Assembly: GCA_017649855.1 (NCBI GenBank)
Contig: JAGCGA010000004.1
Location: 62,001-126,000, forward strand
DNA: 64,000 nucleotides
From: Bacteroidales bacterium
GTDB taxonomy: Bacteria; Bacteroidota; Bacteroidia; Bacteroidales; WCHB1-69
Direction: 5' to 3'
The position numbers were made by a program, and so were the translations under genes. How positions within the stretch are numbered: position 1 is the stretch's first letter; every line of letters begins with the position of its first letter. Below the pieces are notes generated by a model. That model saw nothing but the letters and a program-made list of their open reading frames with translations, made no database searches and was not told the origin of the DNA. Positions 51,322 to 60,258 of the stretch are shown piece after piece.

Positions 51322-53502
51322 TCAGTTGACAGATGTGATGCTGTAGGAGCTGCCTACGGTGAAAGTCTTGGAGCTTCCGCCGGCATAGGTGGCTCCGGTG
51401 TAGTAGTTATGGAAGTTGGTGCCGCCGCTGATGGTACCACCATACTTCAACGTGTAGCTGCCCGCGGTGAACTCAGGGCTGCTGAAGAACAATATGGCCG
51501 ACGAAGAGCCGCCACCGCCGCCAGGACCGCCGCCGCCACCGCTGGAGAGCGTGGGCACGTAGAAGGTCAGGATCTCAGCATTGTCGCTGTTGCGGATGAT
51601 CTGGACATGATTATTGGCAGCATGGGTATATTTCAACGAATGCTGGCTGCACACGCTGGCCGTCGGGTTGGAGAACATGCCGCTGGGCGCAGTACCGACC
51701 AGCGTGCCACCCGTGATGGAGAAGGTGTTGTTGTCACAATCGAACGACTCCTCCGGGCTCTTGCTGGCCGATGCGACCGTGAAGCCACCCGTGACATACA
51801 TAGGGCCATTGCAGTCTATCGCATCGTTATTGCTGGAGACGGCATAGATGGTGCCCCCGTTGATCATCAGGCGCGAGGAGGCATTGATTGCATCATCACC
51901 CGTCGAGGTGATCGTCAGCTGTCCACCGTTGATGCTGAGGATAGCCTTGCTCTCGATGCCTTCACCGCCCTCGTTGCTCTGGGTGCAGGTCACGGTGATG
52001 ATACCGCTGTTGATGGTCAGGTTTCCATCACTGCGTATGGCCTTGGGATTGGAGTATTCGCCTCCCATGCCACCGGGCCAACTGCTTCCGGAGACCGTGA
52101 TACGCTCACCGGAAGTGGAAACGTTCAGCACCAGATTGGAGTCAGCCTCACCCAGCGTGCCAATGACGAGGGCCCCGTTGGAGCGGATGCCCTTGCCACC
52201 ACTGCCTGTGCTGCTGCAGACGATATGACCTCCCGTGATGGTGGTGGTGCTGTCACTCTTGATGCAACAGCTGGAATAGGAGTCCTTGGTAGATCCCGTG
52301 ACGGTGTAGGCCGCGCCCGCGCCCGCCGTGGTGATCTCGATATTGCCACCGCTGATGCTCACATGGCCATCGGCAGAGATGCCCTTGCCCCCATGATTGC
52401 TGGTGGGCAGCGTCAACGTGATATCGCCTCCCGTGATGATGACATCCTGTTCCGCCACAACAGCCGAACAATAGGAGGGATTGTTGCCCGACGTGGTGCT
52501 CTCCAGGACCGTGGAACCGGAAGCGGTGATATGCAGGGTCCCCCCGTCAATGACCACATCCTGCGCACTCTTCAGGCCCTTGCTCTGGTTGCCGCTGCAG
52601 GTGATCGTGACCGTGCCTCCGCTGATGGTCAGCGTGCTGTCACACTTGATGGCCTTGGTGTCGGCTGCCGCGGCGGTGACATTCACGGTGCCACCCGAGA
52701 TGTGCACATAGCCTTCATCGCCATCGATGCCATCCCCGGAAGCAGCCACTGTCAACGAGCCGCCTGCCATGATAAAGTAGTCGCAATGCAGGCCGTCGTT
52801 AACCGCCGAAGCAACCGTGATCGTGCCACCGTTGATCTTGATGTGATCGTCACTATGAATGCCATTCTTGGCCAACCCATTGACAGTCAGCGAGCCTGCG
52901 CCCCCAAAGATCAGCTGCCCCTTACTCTGGAAAGCGGCCTTGTAGGTGCTGGAAGCATGGTCTGTCAAACTGTTGCTGCCCGACAGATAGACATGCACCT
53001 TCTGATCCACCACGGAATAGATGGCCGGGCCCGTGGGGTTGGTGATGGAGACTCCCTCCAGATACAGGTTGTAACGTTTGTCGCTGGTGATGTACAGATA
53101 ACCGGAAGCTGTGGTGCCTGACACATGATAGTTGATATCCGTAATGCCAGCAGCGGCCTGCACAGCCACATTCCCGCCATCAGTAGTCACCGTCACCCCA
53201 GCAGAGGCCAACGGGTTGATGACCGTGACAGAGGTGCCGTTATAGGTGATGTAGATGTCGCCTCCTGAAACGGTGGTGTCATCTTCAAACGTAATGCTAT
53301 CAATCTGGGCAAACGAGAAGGTCTGGAGACCATCTTCCGTGCTGAGCAGGGCGTTGGGACCCGCAAAGTGAATACTGTCAACCTCGGCAACGGGCACCTC
53401 GAAAGTGACTTGCCCATTGTGATGAATCTGCAACACCTCCTGGGCAAAAGAAGGGACGGTCCAGCACAACATCATCCAAAATATAATCCATATCTTCCTC
53501 AT
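51322..53502 (-). CDS. Secreted beta-helix protein, Cthe_2159-like carbohydrate-binding family
   Basis: A 726-residue exported protein (signal MRKIWIIFWMMLCWTVPSFAQ). A short N-terminal domain (VLQIHHNGQVTFEVPVAEVDSIHF) is followed by many right-handed beta-helix turns with the repeat pattern INGGTITV, ISGGTVNVTAAAADTKAIKCDSTLTISGGTV, DVVIDGGTLHI, as in the Cthe_2159 polygalacturonate-binding family. A glycine-rich insert (GGGGGPGGGGGSSS) precedes the C-terminus, which has no T9SS sorting domain. Its ATG overlaps the stop of the small T9SS-tailed gene (ATGA, 53499-53502), so the two are made together. Confidence 0.85.
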   Translation of the reverse strand: MRKIWIIFWMMLCWTVPSFAQEVLQIHHNGQVTFEVPVAEVDSIHFAGPNALLSTEDGLQTFSFAQIDSITFEDDTTVSGGDIYITYNGTSVTVINPLASAGVTVTTDGGNVAVQAAAGITDINYHVSGTTASGYLYITSDKRYNLYLEGVSITNPTGPAIYSVVDQKVHVYLSGSNSLTDHASSTYKAAFQSKGQLIFGGAGSLTVNGLAKNGIHSDDHIKINGGTITVASAVNDGLHCDYFIMAGGSLTVAASGDGIDGDEGYVHISGGTVNVTAAAADTKAIKCDSTLTISGGTVTITCSGNQSKGLKSAQDVVIDGGTLHITASGSTVLESTTSGNNPSYCSAVVAEQDVIITGGDITLTLPTSNHGGKGISADGHVSISGGNIEITTAGAGAAYTVTGSTKDSYSSCCIKSDSTTTITGGHIVCSSTGSGGKGIRSNGALVIGTLGEADSNLVLNVSTSGERITVSGSSWPGGMGGEYSNPKAIRSDGNLTINSGIITVTCTQSNEGGEGIESKAILSINGGQLTITSTGDDAINASSRLMINGGTIYAVSSNNDAIDCNGPMYVTGGFTVASASKSPEESFDCDNNTFSITGGTLVGTAPSGMFSNPTASVCSQHSLKYTHAANNHVQIIRNSDNAEILTFYVPTLSSGGGGGPGGGGGSSSAILFFSSPEFTAGSYTLKYGGTISGGTNFHNYYTGATYAGGSSKTFTVGSSYSITSVN

Positions 53503-53972
53503 AGCTTGCTGATTTTGAAGGTTACACCATCCACTTGAAGAAGATAAAGCCCCTTGGCGTAGCGCTGGACATCAATAGGCTCGTCATTCTGGCACACGCC
53601 ACTCTGGAGTAGACGCCCATCGCTGGAATAGAGGCTGTACTGACTACGCTCGGCACGGTTGTTATGAATACGGAAGATGTCCGAGGCCGGATTGGGATAT
53701 ATACACACCTCTGATGTCTCTATATCTTCTATCCCTGTCTCTTCTGCAAAGGTGATTTTGGAGATTGCAGAGAGAAGAAAGGAATAGGGAACACCCGATC
53801 CTTCATTGATATACAGGTAGTTGTCTTGGAAGTAAAGCTTCCCTGCATCACTGACTGTCAAGGTCTGGTCAGCGGCAGAATAGAAACTGATGGTCACCTT
53901 GGTTTGCGCATGTATGGGAGCTGCCAAACATGATAGACACATGACCATCATCCATATTAATTTTTTCTTCAT
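53499..53972 (-). CDS. Small T9SS type A protein, partner of the beta-helix protein
   Basis: A 157-residue exported protein starting at 53972 (MKKKLIWMMVMCLSCLAAPIHAQ); longer upstream starts would include the promoter. The mature N-terminal domain (KVTISFYSAADQTLTVSDAGKLYFQDNYLYIN...LLSAISKITFAEE) resembles the N-terminal domain of the downstream protein (VTFEVPVAEVDSIHF...FAQIDSITFED). The C-terminus VCIYPNPASDIFRIHN...LYSSDGRLLQSGV...YAKGLYLLQV is a T9SS type A sorting domain. So the pair shares a domain, but only the small one carries the sorting tail. It may be an anchor or a decayed paralogue. Confidence 0.85.
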   Translation of the reverse strand: MKKKLIWMMVMCLSCLAAPIHAQTKVTISFYSAADQTLTVSDAGKLYFQDNYLYINEGSGVPYSFLLSAISKITFAEETGIEDIETSEVCIYPNPASDIFRIHNNRAERSQYSLYSSDGRLLQSGVCQNDEPIDVQRYAKGLYLLQVDGVTFKISKL

Positions 53973-54006
53973 AGGTAGTTTTTTGAGTTTAATGTATGAT
54001 AAACGG

Positions 54007-54014
54007 CAAAAATA
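54007..54014 (-). promoter_or_regulatory. -7 box for the T9SS/beta-helix pair
   Basis: The minus strand reads TATTTTTG, 34 bases before the ATG at 53972. Confidence 0.6.
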
Positions 54015-54095
54015 CAATTTTCTGATTAAACAGTCGAGGAAAAAAACACGCTGCATAATTCTCATCCAGCCCTTCTCACCGTTTCCAATTTTTAT

Positions 54096-54103
54096 TATTT
54101 TTG
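54096..54103 (+). promoter_or_regulatory. -7 box for xseB operon
   Basis: TATTTTTG lies 74 bases before the ATG at 54178, divergent from the box at 54007. Confidence 0.55.
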
Positions 54104-54177
54104 CAGATGCATTTTTTATGGCTGGCAACCAGCGGAATGTTCGGTTGTCGCCTCATTTACACCCAAAGAACCCTACT

Positions 54178-54375
54178 ATGGCTAAGGAGATTACCTATAC
54201 AGAAGCCTTTGAAGAGCTGCAAGAGATTGTCCACAAGATGGAGAATGCCGACATTTCGGTGGACGAGTTGTCTGACAACATCAAGAAGGCCACCCAGCTG
54301 ATCAAGATCTGCAAGGACAAGCTGACAAAGACCGAGAAAGAAGTGAATGAAACCATCGCCGAACTCAACGCCTAA
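54178..54375 (+). CDS. xseB: Exodeoxyribonuclease VII small subunit
   Basis: A 65-residue protein, the normal XseB size, starting at 54178 (MAKEITYTEAFEELQEIVHKME). The following DISVDELSDNIKKATQLIKICKDKLTKTEKEVNETI completes the two-helix coiled-coil fold. It associates with XseA to degrade single-stranded DNA; xseA is not adjacent, so the subunits are encoded separately. A longer upstream reading would cross the promoter and is rejected. Its TAA shares one base with the next ATG. Confidence 0.93.
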   Translation: MAKEITYTEAFEELQEIVHKMENADISVDELSDNIKKATQLIKICKDKLTKTEKEVNETIAELNA

Positions 54376-55025
54376 TGTCCACTTTTGATCTGATAGCACA
54401 AGACATAGAGGCCTATTGTGAGGACCATAGCACGCCGGAAACAGCGTTGTTGTATCGGCTGAATCGGCAGACGCACCTGGAGACCATCAATCCGCGCATG
54501 GCTTCTGGACAGCTGCAAGGACTCTTTTTGTCTTTCATCGCCCGTATGATGCGTCCCCGACACATCCTGGAGATCGGCACCTTCACGGGTTACTCCGCCA
54601 TCTGCCTGGGCGAGGGCCTGCTCCCGGACGGGGAGTTGCACACCATCGAGATGAACGTTGAATACGAAGACCGCATCCGGGCCTATTTCGCTGAATCGGA
54701 ATACGCCTCGCAACTGCATCTCCACATCGGCGATGCCCGCGACCTGATCCGTACCCTCAACTACTCCTGGGACCTCGTCTTCATCGATGCGGACAAGGAA
54801 GACTACACCCACTACTACGAGGCTGTCTTGCCTAAGGTGCGAAAAGGAGGCTTTATCCTGGCCGACAACACCTTGTGGAATGGCAAGGTCACCCATTCGG
54901 TGGCACACAACGACAAAGACACCCAAGCCATCACCGACTTCAACCGTCACGTGCAGGAAGACCCGCGCGTCCGCAACCTGCTGCTTCCTTTCCGCGACGG
55001 CATCATGATGATAGAAAAACTGTAA
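54375..55025 (+). CDS. SAM-dependent O-methyltransferase (COMT/CCoAOMT-like)
   Basis: A 216-residue class I methyltransferase. The pattern NPRMASGQLQGLFLSFIARMMRPRHILEIGTFTGYSAICLGEGL (SAM motif I EIGTFTGYS), TIEMNVEYEDRIRAYF, WDLVFIDADKEDYTHYYEAVL and LADNTLWNGKV is that of small cation-dependent O-methyltransferases found widely in bacteria; the Asp and Asn residues for the metal are present (DADK, DNTLW). The substrate is unknown, possibly tRNA 5-hydroxyuridine as for TrmR. The next gene, trmD, starts three bases later, which adds weight to an RNA role by context. Confidence 0.85.
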   Translation: MSTFDLIAQDIEAYCEDHSTPETALLYRLNRQTHLETINPRMASGQLQGLFLSFIARMMRPRHILEIGTFTGYSAICLGEGLLPDGELHTIEMNVEYEDRIRAYFAESEYASQLHLHIGDARDLIRTLNYSWDLVFIDADKEDYTHYYEAVLPKVRKGGFILADNTLWNGKVTHSVAHNDKDTQAITDFNRHVQEDPRVRNLLLPFRDGIMMIEKL

Positions 55026-55028
55026 ACT

Positions 55029-55712
55029 ATGCGCATAGATATTCTGACCCTATTTCCGGAAATGTTTGAGGGCGTCCTGGGCTGCTCGATCCTCAAAAGA
55101 GCCATCGACAGGCAATATCTGGAGGTGCACACCCACAACATCCGCGACTACACCTACGACAAGCACCACCGCGCCGACGACTATCCCTTCGGAGGTGGCG
55201 CCGGCATGGTGATGATGGTTGAGCCCATCGCCCGCTGTATCGAGCAACTGCAGTCCGAGCGCACCTATGACGCCATCTACCTGATGGCTCCCGACGGGCA
55301 GCAATTCAACCAGCACAAGGCCAACTCCATGTCTATGCTGCAGAACATCATCCTGTTGTGCGGACACTACAAGGGTGTGGACGAGCGCGTGCGGGAGCTG
55401 TACATCACCGAGGACCTCAGCATTGGCGACTATGTGCTCTCTGGCGGCGAGCTAGCGGCCATGGTCATCACCGACGCTCTGGCGCGTGTCATCCCCGGCG
55501 TCATCAGCGACGGCACCTCCGCCCTCACCGACTCCTTCCAAGACGACCTCCTCTCCGCTCCCGTCTATACCCGGCCCGCCGACTTCCGCGGCCACCGCGT
55601 GCCCGACGTGCTGCTCTCCGGCAACGACAAACTCATCGCAGACTGGAAAATGGAGCAACGACTCAAGAGAACCCAAGAACGCAGACCCGACCTGCTGCAT
55701 AACGAAGAATGA
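55029..55712 (+). CDS. trmD: tRNA (guanine-37-N1)-methyltransferase
   Basis: A 227-residue SPOUT methyltransferase that methylates G37 next to the anticodon. The N-terminal [47 protein letters not shown] and [27 protein letters not shown] form the trefoil-knot SAM site, followed by [19 protein letters not shown]. Length is normal. It overlaps the next gene by ATGA (55709-55712). In many bacteria trmD sits with rimM and rplS; that context is absent here. Confidence 0.97.
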   Translation: MRIDILTLFPEMFEGVLGCSILKRAIDRQYLEVHTHNIRDYTYDKHHRADDYPFGGGAGMVMMVEPIARCIEQLQSERTYDAIYLMAPDGQQFNQHKANSMSMLQNIILLCGHYKGVDERVRELYITEDLSIGDYVLSGGELAAMVITDALARVIPGVISDGTSALTDSFQDDLLSAPVYTRPADFRGHRVPDVLLSGNDKLIADWKMEQRLKRTQERRPDLLHNEE

Positions 55713-56629
55713 ACCGACCCGCGACATATCCGCTTTGGCAACGCCTTTACGACGACGTGCGCTTTGCGAGCAGAAGCTACCGCAAACAGCTGGCTCTCTC
55801 CAACCCTGAGGAGGCTATCAGACTGCACTACCGGCACATCTGCAAACGACCGCTGGACCTTGACAACCCCTCGCTGATGACCGAATGGATACAATGGCTC
55901 AAGCTGTACGGCGACACCTCCCGCTGGACGGAACTGTCTGACAAATACGCCGTTCGGGATTATGTGGCCGCGCAAGGCTTCTCCAGCCATCTGAACGAGC
56001 TGTATGCCGCCTGCGACGAGCCCTCTGACCTGCCTTGGGACACCCTTCCCGACGCTTTTATCCTCAAGCCCAACAACGGCTGCCATAGCAACATCATCGT
56101 GGAGGACAAACAAAACGCGAACCGTCCACAGATCACCCAGACCCTGCAAAAAGCATTGCGAGAGCCCTTCGGACTGACCACCGCGGAATTCCACTATCGC
56201 AACATCCAACCTAAAGTGGTGGCCGAGAGACTCCTGCACCAGCCAGACAACCCCTACGGATTGACCGACTACAAAGTATACTGCATCGGCGGCAAGGCCC
56301 GCGCAATCCTGACGTGCGAGCCCACTGGCAGCAAGACTCCCGTCAAGACCCTATGGAGTACCGACTGGCAGGCCGTATCCGATTATAACCCACGCCCGCT
56401 CCGACAGGAAGAACTCCTCCCCCGCCCCACCGCACTCCCCGAACTGCTCTCCGCCGCCGAGACCCTGGCCCAACCCTTCCCATTAGTGCGTATCGACTAC
56501 TATATCATTGACAACCAACCTATCTTCGGAGAAATGACCTTTACCCCTGCCGGAGGCTACCGACCCTATGGGACAGATCTCTTCCTGCAAGAAATGGGCC
56601 TATTATTGACGCAAACCATCCTATCATGA
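55709..56629 (+). CDS. TupA-like ATP-grasp protein (surface polysaccharide)
   Basis: A 306-residue protein of the TupA-like ATP-grasp family. Key segments are [33 protein letters not shown] (ATP-binding loop), [21 protein letters not shown] and [28 protein letters not shown] (metal-binding acidic residues). Such proteins are found in teichuronopeptide, O-antigen and capsule clusters, where they probably add amino acids or a related group to a glycan. Its product overlaps trmD and the O-antigen ligase gene by ATGA on both sides, so the three are coupled. Confidence 0.82.
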   Translation: MNRPATYPLWQRLYDDVRFASRSYRKQLALSNPEEAIRLHYRHICKRPLDLDNPSLMTEWIQWLKLYGDTSRWTELSDKYAVRDYVAAQGFSSHLNELYAACDEPSDLPWDTLPDAFILKPNNGCHSNIIVEDKQNANRPQITQTLQKALREPFGLTTAEFHYRNIQPKVVAERLLHQPDNPYGLTDYKVYCIGGKARAILTCEPTGSKTPVKTLWSTDWQAVSDYNPRPLRQEELLPRPTALPELLSAAETLAQPFPLVRIDYYIIDNQPIFGEMTFTPAGGYRPYGTDLFLQEMGLLLTQTILS

Positions 56630-57906
56630 ACCCCTTGCATATCATATTCTCACAAAACAGACACTTCAACATCTTCTTCATGCTGATGATGATAGCCGTC
56701 GTCACCCTGCCCTTCACCCACACCTTGTCGGTACCCATCACCATCCTGATGCTCATCAACTGGATATGGGAATGGAACTGGAAAGAAAAATTATTGAACA
56801 TTAAAGACCGTCAGGCGACCAGCGTCTTCGCACTCTCCGCCGCCGTATTCTGCCTTACCCTGCTCGGCCTGCTGATATCTTCCAACAAAATACACGCCCT
56901 AGCCTCCATCGAGACCTACATCTGGTTTTTAGCAGCACCTCTTTTCCTGCTCACCTACCCCTCCACGCTCCTCACCCACGAGCGCACCCGCCTGCTGCTG
57001 GTCCTTTTCACCATCTCCACCATCCTGCTGTCCATGATCCTTTTTGGCGATGCGGCCGTCTATCTCCTCCGACATAGAGACCAGGAGTTCTCCATCTACA
57101 GCTATATCTCCAGCTTTTACCATCCCTCCTACCTCTCCCTATACATCTCATTCGCCATATTCCTGCTCCTTTTCGACTGGAAAAATCGGAACCGGCATTT
57201 CAACACTGCACTCAAAATCATCTACGGAGTGATTATCGTCTGCCTCTACACGGCAGTCATCAGCCTGAGCTCCAAAGCAGGACTTCTGCTACTGGTAGTC
57301 CTCTGTTTCTGCTGGATCTTCTATTTGGCCAACGGCTGGAAAAAACGACTGCTGGGAATACTGGCATTCCTTTTGGTCAACCTGCTGTTCGGCGCCCTGG
57401 CCTATCAATTCAAAGCAAACCCCTTGATGCGCCTGACTTCCGCTTGGGACGACATCCAACATTATGAAGTCAACAACTCCCACGCCTATACCAGCAGCGG
57501 GGTCAGACTCACCGTATGGCGCTCAGCTTGGGAGATCTCCAAGGAAAACCATCTGCTTGGCACCGGCACCGGCGACCTGGGGACCGACCTGATGAATAAG
57601 GCGGAGGAAAGGGATTATCGTAATCTGATCGGGCACCACTACAACACCCACAGCCAATGGTTACAAGCACTGGCATCCTGCGGTCTGATCGGCCTCCTTG
57701 TAGTTCTGGCCTACTGCCTATACCCCCTCATATACGGCATTCGCAAACGGGACATGCTCTACCTCACCTTCTCCCTGCTCATCATCGGCAACCTGATGGT
57801 GGAAAGCATGTTTGAACGCAAAATGGGCGCTGTGTTCATCGCTATAATGTACATCTTGCTATTCCTGAGAATTCCCAAGGAGGAAATACATTTCAACTTG
57901 GAATAG
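56626..57906 (+). CDS. O-antigen ligase-family (Wzy/WaaL) membrane protein
   Basis: A 426-residue protein with about 11 membrane helices. A long periplasmic loop (about residues 265-330) carries TSSGVRLTVWRSAWEISKENHLLGTGTGDLGTDLMNKA, and the conserved GHHYNTHSQWLQALASCGLIGLLVVLAYC region, typical of the Wzy_C domain of O-antigen ligases and polymerases. The enzyme joins undecaprenyl-linked polysaccharide to lipid A-core. Whether it is a ligase or a polymerase cannot be told. It is the last gene of the operon and ends six bases before the convergent OstA-like gene. Confidence 0.88.
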   Translation: MNPLHIIFSQNRHFNIFFMLMMIAVVTLPFTHTLSVPITILMLINWIWEWNWKEKLLNIKDRQATSVFALSAAVFCLTLLGLLISSNKIHALASIETYIWFLAAPLFLLTYPSTLLTHERTRLLLVLFTISTILLSMILFGDAAVYLLRHRDQEFSIYSYISSFYHPSYLSLYISFAIFLLLFDWKNRNRHFNTALKIIYGVIIVCLYTAVISLSSKAGLLLLVVLCFCWIFYLANGWKKRLLGILAFLLVNLLFGALAYQFKANPLMRLTSAWDDIQHYEVNNSHAYTSSGVRLTVWRSAWEISKENHLLGTGTGDLGTDLMNKAEERDYRNLIGHHYNTHSQWLQALASCGLIGLLVVLAYCLYPLIYGIRKRDMLYLTFSLLIIGNLMVESMFERKMGAVFIAIMYILLFLRIPKEEIHFNLE

Positions 57907-57912
57907 ACCCTA

Positions 57913-59454
57913 TCACTGCTCCTCCGTACCCTTCTCTCGCGGAATAGGGTACACAAACAGATCTTCTTTCTTGAGAGGACGGTACTTGACAAGCCATCGG
58001 AAGTCAGCCAACCTCCGGTTCTTATCCTCAAACTGCTGGTCGGGATATATCTTGCCATCCGGCTGGTCATAAAACCGAATCTGCTTAATCTTGTTATTTT
58101 CCAGCAATATGCGCATTTGATTGGTGATAGACGTATTGATACCGATCAAGGAGCTGTCCTCCTCCTGCACATAATAGATACATTCGGCATTGTTGTCTAT
58201 GTCCACTTGATACAATTTCTTGCGTTCAATGAATCCTGTGATATTGGTACCTTTCACCTGGTTAAACTCCGTCTCCCGATAAAGACTGCCCACAAGGAAG
58301 GCCGACTTACAGAGCTTCACACAACTATGAATAGAGTCAACCTTGAACGTATAGATGGTGTCGGCCGTCATCTGATACTGGTCAGACCAGACGACAGGAT
58401 TATAATACATATAGATGATGGTGTCGGTCACCACACAACTCATGGAGTCACACGCACCTTGCAGATCATGACGGTAAAACTTGGTGTGATAGTATGCAAG
58501 AGCCAACTGGGCCTCTTGGTCCTCGTTGGTGTAAAGCTTCAGGGTGTCTGCATGTAGGTATAGCGAATCTCCTTTGTCAATCAGAATCAAAAGTGCACTG
58601 TCGGTGGCCATGGAGATGCCTCCCTTGTCATGATATTCCACATAATGACCGCGCAAGACATAGTTCTGACTGGTATCCACCACCTCCACATGATGCCATG
58701 CCTTTCCCACATGCTGGAAACGATTGTAGTAGATGCTATCCCCCTTGATCGTCTGCTGCTCCTGCTTCATCCACACATGGCCCACGAACAACGAGATGTC
58801 GTTGTCCGTGTCATACCACCCGCCTTCCGTATAACCATCTTGCTTGTCGGAACAGAGTTGGGTCGGAGAGATAAAATAGACCATCTTCCGGGCAGAATTA
58901 TAGCGTAACGAATCGCAATCCATCGTATAGGTCTCATTCTTCACAATCACATCATAGGAGACATAGGCATCATCAGTCTTGGTATAGTAGTGGCCTACCT
59001 TGCTGACCAGCGTGTCAGTTTCGTTGACAATGGTTCCGCCCGTCAGATAATAGCCCACATCCCGGTTCATATCGTAGGTAAGGCTGTCCGTAACCAGATA
59101 AGCCTTCCCTTTTTCCAGCCTGACTGATGAAGCAATGGAGACCATCTTGGTATTTCCATCGTAGTAAACCCGATATCCATACAGCCTGACCGAATCTCCG
59201 ACCAAGATACGCACCTTGTCACCATAAGCAATAATATAGTTCTCCCGCTCGAATAGATAGGCGCTGTCGCAATATCCCCGCACATTATCTTGGGAGAAGA
59301 CCACATGACCGATCAGACGTTGCGCACCCGGCATCAAATCTTCATCATAATAGCCCATATCCGCGCGATACTTGATACGCTGAGTCTGGGCCGGCAGTTC
59401 AAACAAGGACAACAGGCACACCAAGGCTAATATGATCCTGTATATCCCGTGCAT
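57913..59454 (-). CDS. OstA-like protein (LptA/LptD N-terminal type)
   Basis: A 513-residue exported protein starting at the ATG at 59454 (MHGIYRIILALVCLLSLFELPAQ); a TTG just before is possible but unnecessary. The first 180 residues are OstA-like jellyroll beta sheets (GHVVFSQDNVRGYCDSAYLF, DKVRILVGDSVRLYGYRVYYDG, SVRLEKGKAYLVTDSLTYDMN), repeated later as GDSIYYNR and DSALLILI type strands. The family belongs to LPS transport across the envelope. The ATG shares one base with the stop of the MORN lipoprotein gene (TGATG), so they are coupled. A beta-barrel LptD is not seen here. Confidence 0.85.
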   Translation of the reverse strand: MHGIYRIILALVCLLSLFELPAQTQRIKYRADMGYYDEDLMPGAQRLIGHVVFSQDNVRGYCDSAYLFERENYIIAYGDKVRILVGDSVRLYGYRVYYDGNTKMVSIASSVRLEKGKAYLVTDSLTYDMNRDVGYYLTGGTIVNETDTLVSKVGHYYTKTDDAYVSYDVIVKNETYTMDCDSLRYNSARKMVYFISPTQLCSDKQDGYTEGGWYDTDNDISLFVGHVWMKQEQQTIKGDSIYYNRFQHVGKAWHHVEVVDTSQNYVLRGHYVEYHDKGGISMATDSALLILIDKGDSLYLHADTLKLYTNEDQEAQLALAYYHTKFYRHDLQGACDSMSCVVTDTIIYMYYNPVVWSDQYQMTADTIYTFKVDSIHSCVKLCKSAFLVGSLYRETEFNQVKGTNITGFIERKKLYQVDIDNNAECIYYVQEEDSSLIGINTSITNQMRILLENNKIKQIRFYDQPDGKIYPDQQFEDKNRRLADFRWLVKYRPLKKEDLFVYPIPREKGTEEQ

Positions 59455-60122
59455 CAACTATTGCTCGTAGAGTCCACAGTCTGAGAAACGATTCTATCCT
59501 GCTTGTACACGATTTCCTGATAGATCGTACCATCTGGATGATAGTATATCTCCTTCCCATCCTTCTTATTCTGCTCGTAATGTGTAAGGCGGGCCTTGTG
59601 TCCATTCTTGTCGTAAAAAATCAAATCCCCGGTGCCATCCTTAAAGGAACCTTCCCCCACCAACACGCCTCTTTCGTCATAATAGTTCCAAGGACCATCG
59701 AACAGATCATCTTTAAAACCTCCCTCTATCTTCACCTCTCCATTGATATGATAAGCCACATGAGGTCCATTCTTTTTGCCGTTCTTGTAGGTAAAGACCT
59801 GGGTTCGTGTGCCATTGGGCAAATACATAACCTCCTCGCCCACAATAGTGTCATTCTCGTACACGCAATAAGTATCCAACCCACCATTTTCAAAATAACG
59901 GTAAAACTCACCATTACGACGACCTCTCTTCATCTCCACCTCTATCTCCAAGGTGTTGGGGTTGTCAAAGTAATATCGCGACTTGCCATGTTCCTTCCCC
60001 ATCCGATATTGGATGGAAGACTGCAAATGTCCATCAGGATAATAGGTTTTCTCTTGCTTTGTGCAAGCAGCCAGACACAAGGCCGACAATGACAGGACAA
60101 TCAAACCGGGTGACACTCTCAT
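59454..60122 (-). CDS. MORN-repeat lipoprotein (YwqK-like)
   Basis: A 222-residue lipoprotein (leader MRVSPGLIVLSLSALCLAAC, cysteine 20). The mature part consists of repeats of about 22 residues with the pattern YYPDGHLQSSIQYRMGKEHGK, YFENGGLDTYCVYENDTIVG, YLPNGTRTQVFTYKNGKKNG, YYDERGVLVGEGSFKDG: MORN-2 repeats as in proteins sometimes annotated as YwqK antitoxins. In Bacteroidota they are usually outer-membrane-associated lipoproteins without a known toxin partner. Its coupling with the OstA-like gene suggests an envelope role. Confidence 0.87.
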   Translation of the reverse strand: MRVSPGLIVLSLSALCLAACTKQEKTYYPDGHLQSSIQYRMGKEHGKSRYYFDNPNTLEIEVEMKRGRRNGEFYRYFENGGLDTYCVYENDTIVGEEVMYLPNGTRTQVFTYKNGKKNGPHVAYHINGEVKIEGGFKDDLFDGPWNYYDERGVLVGEGSFKDGTGDLIFYDKNGHKARLTHYEQNKKDGKEIYYHPDGTIYQEIVYKQDRIVSQTVDSTSNS

Positions 60123-60147
60123 ACTTGTAATTTTATCAAACAGAGCG

Positions 60148-60155
60148 CAAAATTA
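60148..60155 (-). promoter_or_regulatory. -7 box for MORN/OstA-like genes
   Basis: The minus strand reads TAATTTTG, 25 bases before the ATG at 60122. Confidence 0.55.
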
Positions 60156-60258
60156 CAAAAAAAGAAGATGACTGGGCATAGAAACTGTTGAAAACTCACA
60201 AATAAATTTGGTAACTAACCACAATCCAGTTAGAACGCCCAGAACATCTTCTTAGTAA

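Noticed and set aside
59454..60122. YwqK-type antitoxin reading of the MORN lipoprotein
   Set aside because: The annotation antitoxin is often carried over for MORN-2 proteins, but this one has a lipobox and is coupled to an OstA-like gene, with no toxin beside it.
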